Origin: an uncultured Xylophilus sp.
GTDB taxonomy: Bacteria; Pseudomonadota; Gammaproteobacteria; Burkholderiales; Burkholderiaceae_C
Assembly: GCA_913776965.1 (NCBI GenBank)
Contig: CAJYQL010000084.1
Coordinates: 24,316 to 88,315 of the forward strand
DNA: 64,000 bases
Direction: 5' to 3'
The notes below the pieces were generated by a model. The model was not told the origin of the DNA. It saw nothing but the letters and a program-made list of their open reading frames with translations, and did not search any database. Numbering within the stretch: the stretch's first letter is position 1; each line of letters begins with the position of its first letter. This document shows positions 33,875-41,146 of this stretch, piece by piece. Both the position numbers and the translations under genes were made by a program.

Positions 33875-33994
33875 GAACAATAGGGGTCAGATTCCCATTA
33901 ATCGCCGACTGAATTTATCGGGATTAAAAAGGGGACATATCAGAAACGATAGCGCACAGTGCAGGTACGGCGGGCACTAGAGAGCTAAACGGTG
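33875..33994. repeat. AT-richer flank of the RAYT gene with GGGGTCA/GGGGACA repeats
   Basis: AGGGGTCAGATTCCCATTAATC (33882-33903) and GGGATTAAAAAGGGGACATA (33920-33939) contain the inverted pair TTAATC/GATTAA and paired GGGGTCA/GGGGACA words, a style often seen next to REP-associated transposases. GATAGCGCACAGTGCAGG with CGGGCAC at 33948-33976 may be a degenerate copy of the dispersed repeat. GAGCTAAAC/GTGCTAAAC is a short direct repeat beside the gene's stop. Confidence 0.4.
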
Positions 33995-34687
33995 CTAAAC
34001 CGATTGCGATTTTCGCGGTCGCCCCGCTTTCACGCGGTGGAGCCGCCGCTCCGTCTGCCCCTGCAGCGTCTGCAAAAACGCTTCCGAACCCAGCGCCCAA
34101 CCGTTCCGCGTGGCATCCACCAGAGCGGCTTCGGTCGCTCCGCCGATGCCCCGGTGCACCAGTTCGGCGTATGCCGCCTCGCGGGCGAACGGCGTGTTGC
34201 CCAGCGCCCAGTACTCCGCCGGCGGCGTCACCAGCCGGTCGAAGGCGGCGCCCGCGTAGTGGGCATGGCTCGACCAGCGATGGTCTGCCGGCCGCGCCAC
34301 CAAGCCGGAAGCCACCGGCTGCAGGTCCATGTGGACCATGCAGGCGAGCAGATACCGTTCGCGCTCCAGCACGGTCGAGCGGTAGCGCCCTTCCCAGAGC
34401 GTGCCGGTGCGGCCGTGGCGGTCATTGAAATAACGCACATAGCGACGGCCGATCGCCTGCACCCACTGCGACAGCGCATCATCCTCGGGCGTGGCGAGCA
34501 GCTGCACCTGGTCGTCCAGCAGCACCCAGGCGTGCAGCGCCACCCGGTACGCCTGCGCATATTCGCCCCACAGTTGCAGCAGCAGCGACCGGTCGGCATC
34601 GTCGCGCACGATCGGCTGGCCGGCGTTGCCGCGCAGCAGGATGTGGTGGGGATGGCCGGGAACGGCGAGGCGCGGAAGGCGGGCCAT
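33995..34687 (-). CDS. RAYT-type (REP-associated) transposase homologue, catalytic residues lost
   Basis: 230 aa, intact frame. Family recognition: GHPHHILLRGNAGQPI at the start, RRYVRYFNDRHGRTGTLWEG then RYRSTVLERERYLLAC, and WALGNTPFAREAAYAELV. In active Y1 transposases of this family the segment HAYVLMDNHxHLLATP holds the HUH histidines and LACMVYIDLNPVRAG the tyrosine. Here the first reads HAWVLLDDQVQLLATP (Gln60 and Gln62 replace both His) and the second LACMVHMDLQPVASG (His119 replaces Tyr). It should be unable to cut DNA by the known chemistry. No stop or frameshift is seen. It lies just upstream of the gltBD promoter, reading towards it. Confidence 0.85.
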   Translation of the reverse strand: MARLPRLAVPGHPHHILLRGNAGQPIVRDDADRSLLLQLWGEYAQAYRVALHAWVLLDDQVQLLATPEDDALSQWVQAIGRRYVRYFNDRHGRTGTLWEGRYRSTVLERERYLLACMVHMDLQPVASGLVARPADHRWSSHAHYAGAAFDRLVTPPAEYWALGNTPFAREAAYAELVHRGIGGATEAALVDATRNGWALGSEAFLQTLQGQTERRLHRVKAGRPRKSQSV

Positions 34688-34776
34688 GGTCGGTGGGATG
34701 CGCCGTGCGCGGTGGGCCTAACGGGCGGTGCGGGGAAGCGGCGATGCTATCCGCTCGCGCGGCCGGCGGACGCGTG

Positions 34777-35667
34777 TCAGGCAGCGACGACGGCCGCCGG
34801 CAGGCCGGGGAAGCGGGTCGCCTCCAGGTCCTGCAGTCCGAACTCCGCCAGGATCGCCCGCAACCGCTCAGCGGCGCTGCGCTTCTTCTGGCCGGTGCGG
34901 CGCGCCACGATCAGCTCGTTCTTTAGGCTGTGCTCCCAGCCGACCAGCTCGGTCACGGTCACCTGGTAGCCGCAGGCCTCTAGGTATAGGCAGCGCAATA
35001 CGTTGGTGAGCTGGCTGCCCATCTCGCGGGTGTGCAGCGGATGGCGCCAGAGTTCGGCCAGCGGCGTGCGCGACAGCGCCAGCGCCTTGTGCTGGCGCAG
35101 GCAGGCGGCGACCTCGGCCTGGCAGCAGGGCACCAGCACCATGCAGCGCGCCTCCTTCTGCAGGCCGAAGGCGATCGCGTCGTCGGTCGCGGTGTCGCAG
35201 GCATGCAACGCGGTGACGATGTCGATCTGCGCCGGCAGCGCCTCGGACCGGGCCGATTCGGCGACCGACAGGTTCAGGAACGACATGCGGTCGAAGCCGA
35301 GCCGCTCGGCCAGCGCACGCGACTTCTCCACCAGTTCCGGCCGGGTCTCGATGCCGTAGATGTGGCCGCCCGGCAGCGCCTTGAAGAACAGGTCGTAGAC
35401 GATGAAGCCGAGGTACGACTTGCCCGCGCCGTGGTCGGCCAGAGTCGCGTGCGCACCGCCCTCGGGCAGTTCGCGCAGCAGCGTCTCGATGAAATGGAAC
35501 AGGTGGTAGACCTGCTTCAGCTTGCGGCGCGAATCCTGGTTGAGCTTGCCGTCGCGGGTCAGGATGTGCAGTTCCTGCAGTAGCGCGACCGACTGGCCCG
35601 GCCGGATCTCGGGCGCCTGGATGGCGGCGGGCGCCGGAGCCGGCGTGGCGGTCTTGGATTTTTTCAT
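34777..35667 (-). CDS. SAM-dependent methyltransferase-like protein
   Basis: 296 aa, substrate unknown. The Rossmann motif I reads LADHGAGKSYLGFIVYDLFF and is followed by YGIETRPELVEKS (acidic ribose contact), a VTALHACDTATDDAIAFG segment, and VLVPCCQAEV. These resemble the Methyltransf_32 group (GSTCD/METTL25-like). The N-terminal 20 residues are Pro/Ala/Lys-rich. It overlaps the DUF1415 gene by 4 nt, so the two are probably co-expressed. Confidence 0.75.
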   Translation of the reverse strand: MKKSKTATPAPAPAAIQAPEIRPGQSVALLQELHILTRDGKLNQDSRRKLKQVYHLFHFIETLLRELPEGGAHATLADHGAGKSYLGFIVYDLFFKALPGGHIYGIETRPELVEKSRALAERLGFDRMSFLNLSVAESARSEALPAQIDIVTALHACDTATDDAIAFGLQKEARCMVLVPCCQAEVAACLRQHKALALSRTPLAELWRHPLHTREMGSQLTNVLRCLYLEACGYQVTVTELVGWEHSLKNELIVARRTGQKKRSAAERLRAILAEFGLQDLEATRFPGLPAAVVAA

Positions 35668-36266
35668 GGGTCGGTCGGCGGATGGCGCCGTGCGCTGCCC
35701 GGTCCGACGTCGAGCGCGGCCCAGCCGGCGGCGCCCAGGTCTTCGAGCAGCGCCATGTTGCGGCCGAAGATGTCCTCGGCATCGGGGAAAGCCTCGACCG
35801 CCCGGTCGATGCTCGCCTCGCGCAGCAGGTGCAGCGTCGGCCAGGGCGCGCGGTTGGTGGCGTTGGTGATGTCGTCCGCCTCGGTGCCGGCGAACTGGTA
35901 GCGCGGATGGAAGCTCGCGAGCTGCAGTTCGCCGTCGTAGCCGAGGCGGGACAGGCGCTTCTCCGCGCGGGCGGCAAAGGCGTGGAAGTCGAGGAAATCG
36001 CCGAGCAGCCGCGTTGCTATCAAAAGCGTAGTGTCTCGCGCAGACGGGGCGTGCGCCAGCAGCGTTTTCGCTTCGGATTCCAGCGCGTCGAGCAGATCCT
36101 GCTCCTCCTCCGCATCGCAGACGGCGTAGTGCACCTGGCCCTTGACCTGCACCGCCTTGGCGAAAGGGCAGAGGTTGAGCCCGATCACCGCCCGGTCGAC
36201 CCAGCGGCGGGTGTCGGCGATGGCCTGGGCGGCGGTGTCGTCCGGGAAAAGGGAATGGGCGGGCAT
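35664..36266 (-). CDS. DUF1415 family protein
   Basis: 200 aa, function unknown. Recognised by WVDRAVIGLNLCPFAKAVQV near the N-terminus (Cys-Pro-Phe-Ala) and by LASFHPRYQFAGTEADDITN and NATNRAPWPTLHLLREASID. Nothing catalytic can be inferred safely. Part of the coding sequence (36021-36070) resembles the dispersed repeat. First gene of a pair with the methyltransferase, with its own -10 box. Confidence 0.85.
   Translation of the reverse strand: MPAHSLFPDDTAAQAIADTRRWVDRAVIGLNLCPFAKAVQVKGQVHYAVCDAEEEQDLLDALESEAKTLLAHAPSARDTTLLIATRLLGDFLDFHAFAARAEKRLSRLGYDGELQLASFHPRYQFAGTEADDITNATNRAPWPTLHLLREASIDRAVEAFPDAEDIFGRNMALLEDLGAAGWAALDVGPGSARRHPPTDP
36021..36070 (+). repeat. Dispersed repeat, copy 7 (degenerate, inside DUF1415 gene)
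   Basis: AAAAGCGTAGTGTCTCGCGC, AGACGGGGCGTGCGCC and a closing GTTTTCG follow the order of copy 1 with several changes. The frame is kept. Confidence 0.45.
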
Positions 36267-36300
36267 GCGGTGCGACGCCGGCGGGCGGCGAAGGGGCGCG

Positions 36301-36306
36301 ATTCTA
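36301..36306 (-). promoter_or_regulatory. Predicted -10 box of the DUF1415-methyltransferase pair
   Basis: Minus-strand TAGAAT 34 nt before the DUF1415 ATG, in the 158-nt gap after dgt. The rest of the gap contains a GC-rich palindrome (GCCCGGG/CCCGGGC near 36403-36424) that could stop dgt transcripts but has no T-tract. Confidence 0.4.
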
Positions 36307-36424
36307 CCGACGCCCCCTGTCTCCCTCGCTTTTCAGGGCCACGCCGGCATCGTCCGCTCCGCCGGCGGGCACCCGCTGCAGCGGACCCGCGGCGTGCATC
36401 AGGCCCGGGCCGGGTGCCCCGGGC

Positions 36425-37609
36425 TCAGCCGAACACGCGCTGGCCGGTCAGCCGCTCGTGCTCCCGGGCGGCGAAGCGGTCGGTCATGCCGGCGATGTAG
36501 TCCGCCACCACCCGGTGCGGCGACGGCCCCGTGCCATCGCCCGCAGCGGCAGCGGCGGCCTTGTCGGCATAGCCGCCGCGCATTTCGGCAGGCGCCGCGC
36601 GGTAAGCATCGAACAGTTCGCGCACCACCCGGCGGGCCCGGCCGGTCATGTCCATCACCTGCGGATGGCGGTACAGGTTGTGCATGAGGAAACGCTTGAG
36701 CACCGCCGATTCGGCGCGCATCGTGTCGCCGAAGCACACCAGCGCCGGGCCGCGGCGGGCGGCGTCGGCATCCTGCGGCGCGGCGGCCGCGAGGCGCGCG
36801 CCGGTCGCGGCGATCACGTCGTAGACCTGCGCACTCAGCATCCGGCGGATCGCCTCGTGCAGCAGGCGGCGCGGGCCGCGGCCTTGCGCCAGTCCGGGAT
36901 GGTCGGCGAGCGCCTCGCGCCGGTAGCGGTCGAACAGCGGCACCGCCTCCATCTGCTCCAGCGTCACCAGGCCGGAGCGCACGCCGTCGTCGATGTCATG
37001 GGCGTTGTAGGCGATCTCGTCGGCCAGGTTGCAGAGCTGCGCCTCCAGGCTCGGCTGGGTGCGGTCCAGGAAGCGCCGCCCTACTCCGCCCGGCTCGGCC
37101 GCCTCCAGCGCGACGGCGTGGGCGCGCGAGCAGTGTTTCAGGATGCCCTCGCGCGTCTCGAAGGTCAGGTTCAGGCCGTCGTACTGCGGATAGCGCTCTT
37201 CCAGCCGGTCCACCACCCGCAGGCTCTGCAGGTTGTGCTCGAAGCCGCCGTGCGCCGCCATGCAGGCGTGCAGTTCGTCCTGTCCGGCATGGCCGAACGG
37301 CGTGTGGCCCAGGTCGTGCGCCAGCGCGATCGCCTCGACCAGGTCCTCCTCCAGCTCGAGCGAGCGCGCGATCGATCGGCCGAGCTGCGCCACCTCCAGC
37401 GAATGCGTCAGCCGCGTGCGGAACAGGTCGCCCTCGTGATTCAGGAACACCTGGGTCTTGTAGACCAGGCGCCGGAACGCGGTGGAATGGACGATCCGGT
37501 CGCGGTCGCGCTGGTAGTCGCTGCGGGTCGGCGCCGGCGACTCGGGATGGCGGCGGCCCCGGGTGCGCTGCGGATCGCAGGCATAGGCCGCACGAGGCGT
37601 GGAATTCAC
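36425..37609 (-). CDS. dgt: Deoxyguanosinetriphosphate triphosphohydrolase-like protein
   Basis: 394-residue HD-domain phosphohydrolase of the dGTPase type. HD motif residues: FRTRLTHSLEVAQLGRSI (first His), ALAHDLGHTPFGHAGQD (His-Asp pair), and LADEIAYNAHDIDDG (last Asp). SDYQRDRDRIVHSTAFRRL is the usual N-terminal segment. Length matches the type 2 subfamily. It follows aroB by 49 nt, the usual order in Burkholderiales. Confidence 0.92.
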   Translation of the reverse strand: MNSTPRAAYACDPQRTRGRRHPESPAPTRSDYQRDRDRIVHSTAFRRLVYKTQVFLNHEGDLFRTRLTHSLEVAQLGRSIARSLELEEDLVEAIALAHDLGHTPFGHAGQDELHACMAAHGGFEHNLQSLRVVDRLEERYPQYDGLNLTFETREGILKHCSRAHAVALEAAEPGGVGRRFLDRTQPSLEAQLCNLADEIAYNAHDIDDGVRSGLVTLEQMEAVPLFDRYRREALADHPGLAQGRGPRRLLHEAIRRMLSAQVYDVIAATGARLAAAAPQDADAARRGPALVCFGDTMRAESAVLKRFLMHNLYRHPQVMDMTGRARRVVRELFDAYRAAPAEMRGGYADKAAAAAAGDGTGPSPHRVVADYIAGMTDRFAAREHERLTGQRVFG

Positions 37610-37617
37610 AAGGAAAA

Positions 37618-37668
37618 GCGGGTTCTGCGCCGGTGCAGCGAGCGCCGGCAGCTATGCATTAAATAGCA
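37618..37668 (-). repeat. Dispersed repeat, copy 8
   Basis: On the minus strand ATTTAATGCATAGCTGCCGG, CGCTCGCTGCACCGGCGC and GCTTTTCC follow the copy 1 pattern (TTTTCATAGCTGCCAGCGC). The aroB stop codon TAA lies in its left part (ATTTAATGC). It fills the aroB-dgt gap. Confidence 0.55.
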
Positions 37669-38789
37669 TCACCCCGGCAGCAGGCGTCGATCACCGTGCG
37701 CACCAGCGCGTCGGGCGCCGCCCGCACCACCGCCCGGCCGGGCCCGTCGATCAGCACGAAGCGGATCTCGCCGCCTTCGGACTTCTTGTCCACCCGCATC
37801 AGCTGCAGGTAGCGGCCCGCGTTGTCGGCAGTGTCCAGCACCGGCCCGACCACCGGCAGGCCGGCGCGGCGCACCAGCGCGGTCAGCCGCGCGACGAAGG
37901 CCGCGTCGACCAGGCCCAGCCGCTGCGACAGCGTCGCCGCCATGACCATGCCGCAGCCGACCCCCTCGCCGTGCAGCCAAGCACCGTACCCCAGGCCCGC
38001 CTCGATCGCATGGCCGAAGGTGTGGCCGAAGTTCAGGATCGCGCGCAGGCCGGCCTCGCGCTCGTCGGCACCGACCACCTCGGCCTTGATCTCGCAGCTG
38101 CGGCGCACCGCATGGGCCAGCGCCGCGACGTCGCCGGCACGCAGGGCGTCGATGTGCTCCTCGATCCAGCCGAGGAAGGCCATGTCGTGGATCGGGCCGT
38201 ACTTGATGATCTCGGCCAGCCCCGCGCTCACCTCGCGCGGCGGCAGCGTGGCGATGGTGCCGAGGTCGCACACCACCAGCCTCGGCTGGTAGAACGCGCC
38301 GATCATGTTCTTGCCGAGCGGATGGTTGATCGCGGTCTTGCCGCCGACCGAGGAATCGACCTGCGCCAGCAGCGTCGTCGGCACCTGCACGAACGGTACG
38401 CCGCGCATGTAGCTGGCGGCGGCGAACCCGGTCATGTCGCCCACCACGCCGCCGCCAAGCGCGAACAGCACGGTCTTGCGGTCGCAGCCGTTCTCTAGCA
38501 GCACGTCGAAGATGCGGTTGAGCGTCGCCCAGTCCTTGTGCGCCTCGCCGTCGGGCAGGACGACGGTGTGCACACTGCGAAAGCGCACGGCCAGCGCGGC
38601 GCGCAGACGGTCGCCGCAGAGCGGATCGACGGTAGTGTTGGTGACGACGACCGCGGCGGCGGCAGACGGCAGGTCGGCGTAGGTGGTGGGGTCGGCCAGC
38701 AGGTTCTGGCCGATGGTGATCGGGTAGCTGCGGTCGCCGAAGGCGATGGGGACCTGTGTGGCGGGTGCGAAAGCAGAAGAGGGTGCCAT
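37659..38789 (-). CDS. aroB: 3-dehydroquinate synthase
   Basis: 376 aa. Second step of the shikimate pathway. NAD-binding and catalytic motifs: [60 protein letters not shown], and the zinc ligands around [13 protein letters not shown] and [12 protein letters not shown] 38789 was preferred to a TTG 15 nt upstream. A 138-nt spacer to aroK shows no clear element. Confidence 0.97.
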   Translation of the reverse strand: MAPSSAFAPATQVPIAFGDRSYPITIGQNLLADPTTYADLPSAAAAVVVTNTTVDPLCGDRLRAALAVRFRSVHTVVLPDGEAHKDWATLNRIFDVLLENGCDRKTVLFALGGGVVGDMTGFAAASYMRGVPFVQVPTTLLAQVDSSVGGKTAINHPLGKNMIGAFYQPRLVVCDLGTIATLPPREVSAGLAEIIKYGPIHDMAFLGWIEEHIDALRAGDVAALAHAVRRSCEIKAEVVGADEREAGLRAILNFGHTFGHAIEAGLGYGAWLHGEGVGCGMVMAATLSQRLGLVDAAFVARLTALVRRAGLPVVGPVLDTADNAGRYLQLMRVDKKSEGGEIRFVLIDGPGRAVVRAAPDALVRTVIDACCRGDAI

Positions 38790-38927
38790 GAGCGAAAGAG
38801 CCAAAGCGGCCCAGGTGAAGTGGGCGTGGGACGGGACGATGCACGTTGCCCGCGTGGCCCGGGGCAGGCGGGTGCGACGGCGAGTGTATTGCCCACCGCA
38901 TGGTGCCAGGCACGCCGCCGCCGCCGA

Positions 38928-39551
38928 TCAGCGCAGCGATGGCTTCTCATCGACCGTCGCCGCCGCAGAGTCTTGGGTAGCGGCGTCGGTGCCGATCAGG
39001 CCGGCGAGTTCCAGTTGCATCAGCACCGTGCCGACCAGCATCGGAACCGACCGTCGGGCGTTCTCGACGACGAAGTCCGCCACCTCGCGGTAGAGCGGAT
39101 CGCGGACCGCATGCAGCTCACGCAGTTTGGCAAGCGGATCCTGCACCTGCAGCAGCGGCCGCTGCACGTCGTGGCGCAGGCGACGCGCCAGCTCCTCCGG
39201 TGCGGACCGCAGGTAGACCACCCAGCCGGTCGCACGCAGCACGTTGCGATTGGCCTCCCGCAGCACGATGCCGCCGCCGGTGGCGAGCACACCTCGCGGA
39301 CGGCGGCACAGCTCCGCAAGCACCGCCTGCTCGACGTCGCGGAAAGCCGCTTCGCCTTCGCGGTCGAAATAGTCGCGGATGCTGCAGCCGAGGTGCTGCT
39401 CAATGACTTGGTCCGAATCGAGAAAGGGCTGCTGCAGCCGGCGCGCCAGATGGCGACCGACCGTCGACTTGCCCGAACCCGGAAGGCCGACCAGGATCAC
39501 TTGGCCCGCCCGACCGGTAATCGGGGCAGTCGCGTCTGCAGACGGTGCCAT
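38928..39551 (-). CDS. aroK: Shikimate kinase
   Basis: 207 aa. Walker A is LVGLPGSGKSTVGRHLA (about residue 26); DSDQVIEQHLG provides the Mg and shikimate Asp contacts, FRDVEQAVL and LATGGGIVL the shikimate Arg/Gly contacts, and RPLLQ the lid Arg. The last roughly 30 residues, Thr/Ala-rich, extend beyond the usual 175-180. aroK-aroB after pilQ is standard, but here an extra gene separates pilQ and aroK. Confidence 0.94.
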   Translation of the reverse strand: MAPSADATAPITGRAGQVILVGLPGSGKSTVGRHLARRLQQPFLDSDQVIEQHLGCSIRDYFDREGEAAFRDVEQAVLAELCRRPRGVLATGGGIVLREANRNVLRATGWVVYLRSAPEELARRLRHDVQRPLLQVQDPLAKLRELHAVRDPLYREVADFVVENARRSVPMLVGTVLMQLELAGLIGTDAATQDSAAATVDEKPSLR

Positions 39552-39574
39552 GAAGGGAGACCGCGACCTGGCCG

Positions 39575-41122
39575 TCACTGGATCGTCTTGATGACGGTCT
39601 TGGCGATGGTGTCGGACTTGAAGGTGATTTCGATAGGGACCCTGACCGCCGAACAGTCGGCCGCCGTGCCTTTGGCGTTCGTCGCGTCGACGGACAGCAC
39701 CAGCGGGGTGCGCAATCCGATCGGACGTGCATCGAGGACCGGCGTACCGGAGACTACGGTCACCGTCGCATCGGAGTTCAAGGACTTCACTTCGACCGTG
39801 GTGTTGGCGGGCGCCGCGAAGCCGGCGGGAGTTCCGACGTAGACGATGCCTAAGGTCTGTTTGCACACGCCACCCAGACTGAATCCGTTGACAATTTGGC
39901 CTCCGGTACGAGCGTTGTAGAGATCGAGCCGGCTCGGCGCCGTGACGGCCAATTGCAAGGAACCGCTGATCTGCGTCCCGTCGCCCAGGCGGGTCGATGC
40001 CGCAACGGTGGCAGGCGTGCCGTCCGCAGGCCGCGGCTCCTGCACGATGTACGGCACGGTACAGCCGCCGCCCGACGTCACACAACCGCCGCGGCTGGAT
40101 GTGCCGACGGCACCGTAGTCAGTAGTGAACACTACAGGGACGCCGTCGGCGACAGGATTTCCATTGCTATCGACGATCCGAACCGTCAGGTCGCTACGAT
40201 CGCCCGTGATTTCGGAATTCAAGTTGAACTTGGTCGCAGCCAAGTCGAAACCGCGCTGCGTGGCCTGTCCGGTGGTCACGGTCAATTGATCGGACTGCGA
40301 CGTGATCGCACGTCCCTCGACCTGCGCGCGGATCACCACGGTGGTCGCGACCGACTTGGACGACACGCTGGTCACCACTACTCCGTCACTGTCGCTCGTT
40401 GCCTTGACGATGTTGAGCGCCACGTCGCCGCTGCCGGTGCTCACGTCACTGGACCGGACCGCACTGAAGACGACACTTACACCCTTGACGGGTGTATTGG
40501 CCGCATCCACCACGCGAAAGCGTAGCGCAGCCGATTCCGACCGACCGTTGCCTCCGGAACCGGCGATGACGATTGAACGGTCCGCCGGCACCACGTCCAG
40601 GAAATTGAGTGCTGTTGCCAACGTCTGCGGGTCGATCTGCGCGGCAGGGGGTGCACTGGTGATTGCCAAATTGGCCGTACCGGTGATCGTTTGCGCCGTC
40701 GTCCCGTTCGCGGGGGTGAGGCTGACGCTGCCCTGCACGGCGGTAGCGCCGGTCGCGCTCGTGCTGGTCGCACGCGCTTCGACGACTGCACGCCCGGAAG
40801 CATCGGTCAGGGCCGTAGCTGCCGCAGGTGAAATCGTGAGCAACGAACCGCCGGCTTCGCTGAACCTGACGATGCTGCCTGCTACCGGCGCGCCAGCAGC
40901 GTTGCGCACAGTAGCGCGCAGTTGGGCTACCTCGGAAGCGGTGATTGCATTGGTTGCGGCGCCGGAGCCATTGAGCACTTCGACCGTCAACGTTCCGGCA
41001 ACCTGCGTAGCCGCTCCGCTGCCGGGCCCCGCTATCGGCGTGCCCGCACCACCGCCGCCGCCGCCGCAGGCAGCCACCAATCCCACGGTGCAACTTAATA
41101 CCAAACTCTTCAAAAAACGCAT
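39575..41122 (-). CDS. Ig-like (Big_1/invasin-type) repeat lipoprotein
   Basis: 515 aa, function unknown. Signal peptide with lipobox VAACGGGGGG (Cys19 or so), then a Gly/Ala-rich linker and repeated bacterial Ig-like modules: repeats of the type VRNAAGAPVAGSIVRFSE, VVDAANTPVKGVSVVFSA and IVDSNGNPVADGVPVVFTT are spaced about 110-130 residues apart, with a Cys pair (GGCVTSGGGCTV) in the third. These modules are known in intimin/invasin-like surface proteins. It lies between pilQ (24 nt) and aroK (23 nt) in the same direction, so it is likely expressed with the pilus assembly genes. Surface exposure is inference. Confidence 0.8.
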   Translation of the reverse strand: MRFLKSLVLSCTVGLVAACGGGGGGAGTPIAGPGSGAATQVAGTLTVEVLNGSGAATNAITASEVAQLRATVRNAAGAPVAGSIVRFSEAGGSLLTISPAAATALTDASGRAVVEARATSTSATGATAVQGSVSLTPANGTTAQTITGTANLAITSAPPAAQIDPQTLATALNFLDVVPADRSIVIAGSGGNGRSESAALRFRVVDAANTPVKGVSVVFSAVRSSDVSTGSGDVALNIVKATSDSDGVVVTSVSSKSVATTVVIRAQVEGRAITSQSDQLTVTTGQATQRGFDLAATKFNLNSEITGDRSDLTVRIVDSNGNPVADGVPVVFTTDYGAVGTSSRGGCVTSGGGCTVPYIVQEPRPADGTPATVAASTRLGDGTQISGSLQLAVTAPSRLDLYNARTGGQIVNGFSLGGVCKQTLGIVYVGTPAGFAAPANTTVEVKSLNSDATVTVVSGTPVLDARPIGLRTPLVLSVDATNAKGTAADCSAVRVPIEITFKSDTIAKTVIKTIQ

Positions 41123-41146
41123 CGTATTTCCTTCTCGAACGTCACT

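Noticed and set aside
38790-38927. Possible promoter or RNA between aroB and aroK
   Set aside because: No -10/-35 pair, T-tract hairpin or repeat could be supported.
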